DNA from: Nitzschia putrida
Taxonomy: Eukaryota; Bacillariophyta; Bacillariophyceae; Bacillariales; Bacillariaceae
Reading direction: 5' to 3'
NCBI GenBank assembly: GCA_016586335.1
Contig: BLYE01000005.1
Coordinates: forward strand, 496,001 to 560,000
DNA length: 64,000 bases
In this document: one piece after another, positions 9,470 through 19,866 of the stretch
Layout: the number at the start of each line of letters is the position of its first letter
How positions within the stretch are numbered: position 1 is the first letter of the stretch
The notes under the pieces: model-generated
Database searches by the model: none
What the model was told of the DNA's origin: nothing
What the model saw: the letters and a program-made list of their open reading frames with translations, nothing else
Made by a program: the position numbers and the translations under genes

Positions 9470-11727
9470 TTGCAGTTGCTGTGGATCTTTTCTGTACTCT
9501 GGAGTTTCTTGTTCCTTGTCTCCCTTTTTTCCCGCACTTTTGGGTTGTCCAACATTCCGTCTCTACGACGAAAAGGCGACAGACTAACTTCTCCGCACAG
9601 TAGCAACAGTAACAACAAGAGCCACGCGACCGAACCCAGAAATCCAGCAACTCCAGATAGTTGTGGCAGCTACTCTTTCTCTCCAGATTCCACTCCTCTT
9701 GTTCTAACGTACGAAGAAGAGGACCATTCCAAAAGAGACCGTCGTTGTCGCTGCTATTCACAATTGCGATCCTGTTTTTCTTGCTACTGCAATCCTGTGA
9801 GAAGAATGCCGGAAGGACAGTATGCGTCCCATGGCCAAAGCATTATCAATGAAATTTGGGTCAGCTCCGAACTCTTATTTTCCAACAAGTTGAGTTGGTT
9901 GCTTATTCTAGGTCCAGTGGCTCTTATTGGAGACTCTACACAAACCTTTGGAGATGCCATGTGTTTTGCCCTCAGTGGCATTGCTTTGATTCCTTGTGCG
10001 GAACGGTAGGTAGTGCACCTTGTCGAGAGGAGTTTGTGTTTCTTGGTTTTCACCCCGTCTCTAAATCTTCGCATATTTTCTTTGTTTTGATGGGATACAG
10101 TCTGTCATTTGTCACAGAACAAGTTGCTGAACACACCAACGGAACCATTGGAGCCCTGTTGAACGCTACTTTTGGAAATGCTCCCGAACTTCTCATTGCC
10201 ACATCAGCGCTCCGATCCGGATACTATCGTGTGGTACAATTGGCCATGTTGGGTAGTATGCTTACCAATCTACTTTTGGTGTTTGGAATGTCCTGTCTCG
10301 TGGGGGGTTTGCGGTGGCAAGTGCAAGAGTTGCGGATTACCAGTGGAAATGTTTCGGTGGGTATGCTCTTTTTGAGTGTCACGGGATCTCTGCTCCCAGC
10401 CGCTCTGATTTTGGCCGGACAATTACGGAGCTCATCATCGTCATCATCGGATGCAACAGACAGTAACGCACCAGATCATATCACAGACGCGATAACTCCC
10501 ACCAAAGAGGAGCTGCAATTCTCCCGATTCAATGCCTTTATCATGGTGTTCATGTATGGGTGCTACCTTGTGTTTCAACTGGGAACACACAAAGAAGAAT
10601 TCGATGAAGAGGAGAATGTGGTCGAAAGCGCGAACGGGCATCAACTGCACATGTCCCCTCATTTTACCGCCCTTCATGGAAACCAACCAAAGACTCGCCG
10701 CAACTTGTTTTGCATGTCCCTGTTTCGGCGGATCCTTGGCAATGGCGATTCATCGCAGTATCAACTAGCACCCTACATGACTGGATTTGGTGATGGCGGT
10801 GATCTGGAAATGAGGGGACTGGATACTTTTGAAGAAGGAAGCTTTGCGAATGGAGCAGAATCCGATTTGGATAGTCACAGTGATGATTCGGATGGTTCGG
10901 GAGGCAGGCTGTTGCCCCAAAATGAAATTCGAAAGACATCCTCTGCCAATGGCTATTTTGATGAATACAATGAAATGTCAATATCGAGCAAGAGCCGAGC
11001 GTCGGAGACGGAATCAGCTAGGCGACGCAAGGCCAACCCCAAATCGTCTCCATCCAACCAACCGGGCCATTTGTTGCCCCTGGGTCTGGCAGATCCACAA
11101 GAAGCAGGAGAAGCTCCTCGTACGTATGCCATGCTGTAGTTTGTATCATCTTGTCGTAAGCAATCGTCTCTAACTTGTTGTATAACAGCAGCCGCAGCTG
11201 CAGCTCCTGTTCGACATGCTCCGCTCATGTCGTTTCGCGTGGGGATCGTTTGGCTCTTTGTGATAACCTTGTGCATATCAGCCATGAGCGATATTTTGGT
11301 GGATACAATTGATGGGTTCGCCCAACGAGCTCGATTGAGCGAAGTCTTTACTTCCATGGTTGTGGTTCCCTTCTTCTCGAACGTCGCAGAGCAAGTGAGT
11401 GCCGTCTTGTTTGCATACCGTAACGAAATGGATCTGTGTGTGGGTGTAACCGTGGGAAGCGCAATCCAAGTCATGACCTTTGTCTTGCCTGGCTGTGTGA
11501 TTATCGGAATGTTTGTGGACCGCAGCATGACATTGTTCTTTCATGCATACGAAACAGTGTGTTTGTTCTTGGCCGTGGTGGTGGTAGCGGCGGTATTGCA
11601 GGGGGGCACCACGAATTGGTTGGTGGGAACAACTTTGATCAGCATTTATATGATGATTGCTGCAGGTTTTTGGTTCCATTCCATTGAGCACTTGTCGGTG
11701 GATGCGGAAACACTAATGGCTCCCTAG
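9470..11727 (+). CDS. Cation/proton exchanger, CAX family
   Basis: Three exons: 9470-10005, 10101-11119 and 11189-11727 (introns of 95 and 69 nt), giving 697 residues with all junctions in phase. Two homologous membrane halves carry the CAX signature repeats: GTIGALLNATFGNAPELLIA in exon 2 and PFFSNVAEQVSAV followed by MDLCVGVTVGSAIQV in exon 3. These line the ion path; family members exchange Ca2+ or Mn2+ for protons, usually at the vacuole. The N-terminal 110 residues are a membrane anchor and polar region. Between the halves is an unusually long acidic, Ser-rich cytosolic loop (about 230 residues) that replaces the short acidic loop of plant CAX. The second signature reads SNVAEQ where GNAAEH is usual. 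Confidence 0.9.
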
Positions 11728-11839
11728 GCAAGTTCACCCCAGTCGCAATGTCCTCCCTGACTACTAGCTTTCTCCCGTTGTAGTAATATACCAATACCAA
11801 TAATAGCACCTCTACCCTTACTATAATATATAGTTGGAG

Positions 11840-12790
11840 CTATGTATCTTTTTTGTTTCGCTTTTCTTCTATGGCCGCCATGCGTTGCTGCACCTGTTGT
11901 TCTTGCTCGGCCACCACCTTGTCGTATTGATCCCAGGTCAAACTATCCTTGATGAGATTCTGCAAGATTTCGCTTCCTGAAGGATTTCCAGTTTGTTTGG
12001 TTTTGCTTTTTTGAATTTGTTCGGCTCTTGTTTGATAGCCAATGCCTTGTTTTTCCCATTCGTCTTCCAGAACGGCTCGTTCCGAATGGCCCGAATTGGA
12101 GATGTCAGGGGGAGAAGCATGGTGCGTGGGTGATGGAGATCCGACGGCCGAGCTTGAGGGTGTCATTGAATGAAGAGGTTGTTGAGGAGAAGAAATATTG
12201 GTAGCCGCTGATGCTGTTGCTGCCATGGTTGTAGTGTTGGTGGGAAAGTTGTTGGCTGGACTGAGGGACGACGACGGCGATGGTCCACCACCCGCCATTC
12301 GATTGGCCGAAGGCGTCGTTGCCCCCAACGAACGCCCAATCATTCCTTGTGACGAAGCCGCCACTGCCAATTCTGTACGCACTTGATCCAACTCTCGCAA
12401 TCCACTTCGCAATTCATTTTGCAATTGTCGCAATTCATTCTGTGCCGCATATCGATCCGCTCGCGCCCGAGCTCCTTGTAACAATCCAACAACGCGGCCC
12501 AGTTGGGTTCCGACCATGCGACTGGCCGCTGGTAAATCCTTGCGACCAATCACTGCTAGGCCTACGACGGTGACGACTCCCAATTCACCCCACGAAATAT
12601 CAAACATGGTGGTTGCTTTCGTTGCTTTGGATGCTGCTGCTGCTTTTGCTGCTATGGCTACGTGATTTTTTATGGATGTGAGGAATCTGTTATCTGTCGA
12701 TGATTGCTCTGCTGACGTCACACTGCACCACAGGAGTTCACGTCTGGCCTGAGTACGAACCTCAGGAGTCAGGAGTGGAAGAGATAGCAA
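11840..12790 (-). CDS. TatB-like protein, probably mitochondrial
   Basis: A 316-residue protein without introns. From Met62 it reads MFDISWGELGVVTVVGLAVIGRKDLP, the membrane helix, hinge and Gly/Pro motif of the TatA/TatB family. The Glu in the helix is characteristic of TatB. A long amphipathic helix follows (to about residue 145), also TatB-like. The sequence resembles the alphaproteobacterial and plant-mitochondrial TatB type more than chloroplast Hcf106. The preceding 61 residues have Arg, Ser and Ala but few acidic residues near Met62, and could be a mitochondrial presequence; the alternative start is 12607. A low-complexity Ser/Pro linker leads to a conserved-looking charged C-terminus. 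Diatom mitochondrial genomes encode TatC, so a nuclear TatB partner is plausible. The partnership is inferred. Confidence 0.75.
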   Translation of the reverse strand: MLSLPLLTPEVRTQARRELLWCSVTSAEQSSTDNRFLTSIKNHVAIAAKAAAASKATKATTMFDISWGELGVVTVVGLAVIGRKDLPAASRMVGTQLGRVVGLLQGARARADRYAAQNELRQLQNELRSGLRELDQVRTELAVAASSQGMIGRSLGATTPSANRMAGGGPSPSSSLSPANNFPTNTTTMAATASAATNISSPQQPLHSMTPSSSAVGSPSPTHHASPPDISNSGHSERAVLEDEWEKQGIGYQTRAEQIQKSKTKQTGNPSGSEILQNLIKDSLTWDQYDKVVAEQEQQVQQRMAAIEEKRNKKDT

Positions 12791-13073
12791 AGGATGGATA
12801 GATACTACTACAGAGTTTTTACGTCATGTAGCCAGGTGCGTAGAATTGAGTACCGTCGTGAAATTCAATCCACTTGCCACTTTTTTGTGCCCATCAATCT
12901 CGTGAGGGTTTTGGGGGTGCCGTTGAAGTCTCGTTGCCCCATTGGTCCAAAACATATACACTTGACAAGGAATACAAGCTACTTGAGACTTTTGCTCTGT
13001 CGTAGCATATTTGGATCGAAGCATTGGTTGGTTGGTTGGAATTGATTTCGTTTCGTTCTACTCTCTCCAAACC

Positions 13074-16000
13074 ATGACGACGGATCAAGACAATCCAGAA
13101 ACGCCCAGGATGGGAACACCTTCCAATCCTTTGACTGACCTACAACAGAGAAAGGAAGCAATTGAACAGCGATTAGAAGAGATTGGAGTTGGAGAAGCCC
13201 CTGTATCGCTAGTCCAAAAAACCAAAGTTACCAAACGAGGTTCCAAAGCATCATCCAAAAAGTCCGATGCTGCTGCTTTGGATCCATCGGATTTGGCTCG
13301 ACGCCTCATTCCTTGCTCCCCCAAATCGATCGATACACATTGGGATTTTGTCATGAAGGAAATGATGTGGCTTGGAGCTGATTTTCAAGGTGAAAGGAAG
13401 CGACAAGTGAGTTCTGCCAAGAAACTCGCTTCCAGGTGCGTATTATGTTGCTCTGTGGGGGTTGCTTTGTTCCTATATTTATTCATATGCAATCGCATGG
13501 CTCACCTTTGTTGATTTGTTGCTACGAGCAGTGTCAAACAATTTCATAAAACCAAAGAAACACGGCGATTGCGAGAATTGCATCAAGCGGAAATGAAGCG
13601 ACGCAAACTAGCCGCCAAACTGTCAAGGGATGTCAAGGGTTGGTGGTCCAAAATTGAAAAGGTCATTGCCTACAAACAAAAGATCCAAGCCGATGAAGAG
13701 CGAAAGGTCGCCATGAACAAGCAGTTGGTTGTTCTTGTACAGCAAACAGAAAAGTATACAGAATCGCTGGCGAATCATGCTGCCGTCTCGGAGACAGATG
13801 GGGATGACGATGATGACGAGTCGGAAATGGGAGGCTGGAGTGAAATGGATGATGGCCAAACGTCCGAGAGTGATGTAGCATCTGGATCCGACGGAGGTCG
13901 CCGAAGGCGACGCCATCGCATGACCATCGAAGAAGTCTTGGCGGCAGAAACTAAACTCATGAGAAAGTCCAAACGACGAGTCATTGATTACTCCAGAATG
14001 CGTGTGGATTCGGCAGACTTTTATGGGGAAGCCACGGCCTCGGATGCTTCAGGGTCTGATGGTTCCTACTCTCCCGAAGAAGATTCAGATGATGACAGTA
14101 CGTTACAAAAAGCCATTCATGATGAATTGCTGGAGCGACATCAAGATCATACGACAACTTTCCTTGCGGATCCCGAGGAGTTGCGCAAGTTGCGGGAAGA
14201 AATGGATATGGATGTGGACAAGATTATGGAGCGGCTCGAACAAGAAGCTGCCGAAGCTCCAGAACCTGTGGAAGTGCCCGCTCCGGCATCAGATCCTTCA
14301 GGGAAACATGTGCATTTTGCCGAGGCCCCCAAAGAAAAGGATGCAGAGACTACCACGGAAAGTCAACCAACCGATGAGCCAGTGAAGTATGACGCTGATG
14401 ATGATGGCGACGCCAGCGACGTGGAAGACTACAACGACCCCATAGACCAAGGGTCGGATGAAGAATTCCAAGGAGGTGAACCGGAAGTGGACGACGAAAC
14501 AACGATTGCACAAGAGGAGGCACTCCCACGGGAAATGACTGTCCAGGCCGAAATCGAATTGCTCCAACAGGAAGGAGAGCTCCCCATCGAGGAGTTGAGA
14601 GCCAAGTATGCCCAAATGATGGACACAAAGGCAGCTGTCGAGCCATCCGAGGAAGAGGAATCACAAGATGTTTCAGCAGAGGACGATGTTGAGTCTGATC
14701 AGGAGGCAGAATTCGAGCCTCCTACGATTGCAGAGGTGGACGATGAAACTACCATTGATGCCGAAGAAAAATTGGGTCGGGAAATGTCTCATGAAGAGGA
14801 AATGGACATGCTAAAACGTGAGAGTGAGATTCCCATTGAACAGTTGAGAGCTCAATATGCCGCTATGAACGCCCCCGATACCAGCTCTGCAGACGAACCA
14901 GAGGAAGATCCAGAAGATCAATCTGCGGAAGATTCGCAGGAAGAGTTCGAGTTTGATCCTTCCCAGGCGAAGGACGATGAAACGACTATTGAGGCCGAGG
15001 AACGACTCGGCCGAGACATGACGTACGAACAAGAGCTGTCGCTGTTGAAACAAGATTCCGAAATGTCCGTAGAGGCCCTTCGCGAAAAGTATCTGGGGGT
15101 CTTTGGACAGCCAGCCTCAGCCTCTAGACAAGATGACGAAGATAAGTCCGAGGCGGATCAGACAGAAGAAGGAAATTCGGATGATACGTCGGTGGCTAGC
15201 AATACGGCGCCACTGTCTCTCCTTGCACAAGGGAAGGGCGATACTGCATTTGAAGACGAGGGCGGCGAAGAATATGTACCCAACGAAGGCGATGCCATTG
15301 ATGACGAAACAACAATGGAAGCTGAGGAAAAGTTACAGCGAGACATGACCTATGAGGAAGAGATTGCCCTTTTGCAAAAGGAAAATGAGATGTCCGTTGA
15401 AGAACTTCGTAAGATGTACAGTCAAATGGAGGAGGGGCAAAGTGAAAACAGCGATGAAAGTATGGAAGAGCAAGATGAAAACTCAGACGAAGGATCGAAA
15501 AAGAGAAGAATTGAAAGTGAAGCGGAAAGTGACCACGATGTGAAGAAGCCGAAAGTTTCCGATGAGCACGACCATGCCGAGGATGGTTTGGCTGCAATCG
15601 ATGCTCTAGAAGCTTCAGCAGAACGCGCCCAACAAACACTTGCTACCCGGCCATTTCTATTAGCATCCTGGGTTAAGTTGCGGCGGTACCAGCAGATTGG
15701 ATTGAACTGGCTGGTGTCGCTGCAATCAAGGCGTTTAAATGGTATTCTGGCTGATGGTACGTTCATTCCCTATTCCGTTGACTGATTGTGACAAACTAGA
15801 CGCTTACCATGTGCTGATCAGAAATGGGTCTCGGGAAGACGCTGCAGACCATTTCATTGCTTTCGTATCTTGCTTCTTACAAGGGAATTTGGGGTCCTCA
15901 CTTGATTGTGGTCCCAACGTCTGTGATTATCAACTGGGAAACAGAATTGAAGCGATTCTGTCCCGCCTTGAAAGTCCTATGTTACTATGGAAGTGCAAAG

Positions 16001-19000
16001 CGACGAAAGGAGCTGCGACAGGGATGGACAAAGGTATGTCAGATGCGTCTGAATTCTGAAACAGATGTCAATTTTCTCACAGATGTCATGTACTCAGACA
16101 AACTGGTATCACGTTGTGATTACGTCATACCAACTTGCTGTGCAAGATGCATTTGCCTTCAAACGGAAAAAGTGGTACTATTTAGTTTTGGACGAAGCTC
16201 AAAACATCAAGAATTTCCAAAGTCAAAGGTGGCAAACTTTGATTCACTTCAACACTCAGCGTCGGCTACTTCTCACGGGAACTCCACTGCAAAACAGTTT
16301 GATGGAACTTTGGTCTTTGTTACATTTCTTAATGCCATACATTTTCCGGTCAAGGAAGGAATTTTCGTACTGGTTTTCCAACCCAATGAACAATATCATC
16401 GAAGGAAACTCAGACCGAAATAATGATGTCATCAAAAGACTACACGGTATCATTAGGCCATTTGTGCTTCGTCGATTAAAGAAAGATGTGGAAACTCAAA
16501 TGCCGGGGAAGTATGAACATATCGTCAAATGTCAGCTCTCAAGGCGCCAGGTAAGTTGCGAAACCTGTCTATCTCATGTCACATTTTAGTGTTTGAAACT
16601 GACTCACTTCGATTCAGATGACCCTATACGAGGAGTTTTTGGCTCGATCATCGACCAGGCAGGCTCTTCAAAGCGCTGGAAATTTCATGGGGATGATGAA
16701 TGTCTTGATGCAACTACGAAAAGTGTGCAACCACCCTGACCTTTTCGAACCGAGATCGGTAGTCACACCTTTTGTCCTACCTGCTATATCGTTAACACTT
16801 CCTACAATGATCAGCGAGGCTAGAGAGCGCCCAGTATTGGAACGAGTCAGTTCCCACTTGATAGAGCCACTTTGGTGTGGTTCGAGCAGTCTCCCATCTT
16901 TGAGCCATGCCCTTCGTCACGACCAGATCGAGTCATCTGAATTGCAAAGTCTTGTAGTGGAGTTGCCATGCGCATCTCGGGATAGCGTCATTTCTGGGCC
17001 TGATGCCTCTTGTCCCGACGAATTACGAGCGCTTATAGCAAATGTGTATGAGCTTCGATATCAACGTGCAGTGGCAAAAGTGACAGCCCAGAATATTTCA
17101 AATCGACGTCGTTGCCATTCGCCTCCATTTGCCTACCCTAGTAGCTTGCTGGAAGCCGTTGACGTGGAATGTGGCGTATTTCAACGATCGGACCCTGTGG
17201 AACTGAAGCGCAGAAATGTACTATTAACACCTCAATCCCTGTTGAGAATGAGAAAGAACGAAGAACAGAGGTCTTCCTCATTGGAAGCCACCATTGACCA
17301 CTTCGTTTTCTGTGTACCACCTGCTGGAGCTCATCCTCCAGTGTGCGAAGTCGGAGAATCATCGAACAATCAATTACCCACCAAGAGCTTGAATGAAATG
17401 TTGCTGGAGCCACTTGAAGAGTTGATGAAACCCTATCGCAAAGCACACTCTAGGATTTCATCTTTTTTCCCAGACAAGAAGCTCATTCAGTATGACGCGG
17501 GAAAGCTCCAAACTCTTGCCGTTTTGCTTCGAGATCTGAAAAAAGGGGGACACCGTGCTCTGATTTTCACACAGATGAGCAAGATGCTTGATATCTTGGA
17601 AGCATTTTTGAACATCAACGGGTTGACTTACCTTCGACTTGATGGAGCTACGGGGGTAGACCGCCGACAGCGCTACATGGACCGATTCAATAATGACACT
17701 AAGATTTTCTGCTTCATCTTGAGCACACGCAGTGGTGGAATGGGAATCAATCTTACTGGTGCAGACACTGTGATTTTCTACGACAGCGACTGGAACCCAG
17801 CTATGGACGCCCAAGCACAGGATAGGGCTCACCGCATCGGCCAAACTCGCGATGTTCACATTTATCGCTTGATCACGGAGCACACAATTGAGGAGAATAT
17901 TCTTGATAAGGCAAAGCAAAAGAAGAACTTGGATATCATGATCATGGACCAGGGAAAATTCGATGCCTCTCATCAAACGAAGCCCAGCGCTGAAGATGGT
18001 GTTCAGGATGTATATACAAGTGGTGGGTTGAGGGAAATCCTGGGAGTGTCCAGTTCAGACCCTGAAAGCACGCATGGACAAGAATCTAATTTGCCGGGAT
18101 CGAAGGAAGCTACAAACATGAGCAAGGAGCAGATGGAGTTGGCCATGGCTGCCCTTGAAGATGAGGATGATGTCAAGGCGCTGAAAGGTGCGCAGCAAGA
18201 AGCTGCCCAAGAGCTTGAAGAATTCGACGAAAATGCCGAGGTCGTGAAAGAATCGGAAGGCGAAGACGATGGCATAGCTGACGAGACCCCTACACCCGCC
18301 GAACCCCCAAAGAAGAAGGCAAAGAAGGCATCAAGCAATGACAAAAATGCTAAAGAAACGACCGAAGAACTGGCTGAAAGCAAACCTGAACAAGAGTCGG
18401 AATTGGAAAAAGAATTTGCCGCCTGGCAAACTTCTGTAGGTCTCGATGCTAGTGCTATTGAGGCATCGTTGTCGCCAATGGAGAGGTATGGGCTACTTTT
18501 TCGGGAAAACATTGATCCGTTCTACTCCGTGTTTTATCTGAATGAACTGCGACGGAAAGCCGAAGCGACGGAGCCACAAGATGAGATTGACATCGAAGAG
18601 CTTGAACATGAGAAGGCCCTCGAAGAAAGACAGGCAATTGATGATGGTGATTTACTGGGAACGTATCCCCGTCCTGAAAGCCTAATTCGACAAAGAAATT
18701 TGTATCGGCGGGAACGAAGCCGTCTGCGTGCTGACAAGATGCGCCGAAAACTCACAGGAGCAAATTGGTCACAACGCATTGATGGTCTCTCCAAAATACC
18801 ATTTTGGTATAATGAAGACACCGGTGAAGCCATCTGGGACAAACCGACGACCCTGGTTGAACTAGAGGCCGAAGATTTGGCACATCAAAACGGGTGGGGA
18901 TCGCTACCCATCAGTATCTTGGTTCATGCCATGCGTTTCTTAATCCCCTACCCAGAGAGACAAAATTGTTCGCTGGTTTGTCGCCAATGGAAAACCGCTG

Positions 19001-19830
19001 CGAAAGACATCAGTTTTGTTCGTCATGTTTACCCCGTTGAAATGGGAGCGCTGAGTCGGGATCCAAGCCGTCGTGACTTCAATCATTACGGAAGTATTGA
19101 CGAGGCATTGTCCATTGCACTTCCTGGTGACACTATCGAGCTGTCAGATGGGCACTATTGGGCGACGGACAGTGGCTTGTTGTTTGATAAGCCATTGAAA
19201 CTGATAGGAGATGAGCACAACCCTTCCAATGTCGTTGTCGAGTTAAGTGGCTCAATCACCTGGAGTGGGAAGGGGGGTATTATCGAGGGAGTAACATTGC
19301 GAAGGCCGAAAATCTCAACTGGGGTTAATGTCGAGCATCCCGTTCTCCAAATATTGGGGACTGGACGTGTAGATGTTGTCGATAGTATTTTCGACAATGA
19401 CGGCAGCACTGGGTCTGCTGTTCTGGCCACTGGAGAAGGACACAAGGGGCAGTGGAAAAACGTGACGATTCGAAACGGCGGGGGGCATGGCGTGGAACTA
19501 TGCGACCCTGGTGTCACCCTGGGATTCCAAAAATCAGTCATACGAGGAAACAAAGGTCACGGTATACATTGCACCAACAAGGCCAAGTTTTCCATTCACG
19601 ATTGTGTCGTTTCGGGCAACGGGGGCTCGGGTGCGTCAATTCTCGGCGAGGCAGCAGGCGAGATTGTGAAGTGCGAGTTCAATCACAATGTCGGTGGTGT
19701 CATAGAACGTGCCATTGGTTGCACCACCACGTGCAGTATGAATGTTGCTTTGGTCCCTCACGCATTGACTCGGGGCATTCCGGGATTCCGTGTCAACGTG
19801 GCTGGTTCCGAAAACCAGGTACCTGCCTAG
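13074..19830 (+). CDS. SWR1/SRCAP-type chromatin remodeller with C-terminal WW, F-box and beta-helix
   Basis: Exons 13074-13435, 13532-15756, 15822-16033, 16098-16550 and 16618-19830 give 2,154 residues; every junction is in phase. Order of parts: HSA domain (about 88-165), acidic region with four Z-like repeats (441-753), split SNF2 helicase with EMGLGKT (863-869) and DEAQ (965-968), a long insertion after VVTPF as in SWR1/SRCAP/INO80, and the second helicase lobe (about 1375-1545, SGGMGINLTGADTVIFYDSDWNP, QDRAHRIGQ). The family swaps H2A for H2A.Z in nucleosomes. The last exon then runs on without a stop through a SWR1-like acidic tail, a WW-like motif (about 1806-1826, IPFWYNEDTGEAIWDKP), an F-box-like segment (about 1845-1895, LPISILVHAMRFL...CSLVCRQW) and a parallel beta-helix (about 1905-2110). 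Met at 13074 is preferred; an in-frame ATG at 13011 also exists. Confidence 0.9.
14490..15427 (+). repeat. Four degenerate copies of an acidic SRCAP-type motif
   Basis: Copies begin at 14490, 14739, 14972 and 15299. Each encodes about 43 residues of the form DDETT(I/M)xxEExLxR(E/D)M..., then LLQxExEMxIEELRxxY. The consensus resembles the acidic motif of SRCAP/PIE1/Swr1 that precedes the helicase and contacts H2A.Z-H2B. Acidic spacers separate the copies. Confidence 0.8.
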
Positions 19831-19866
19831 GTTGGATACCTTTTGACTTCTAGCCAAACATCATTC

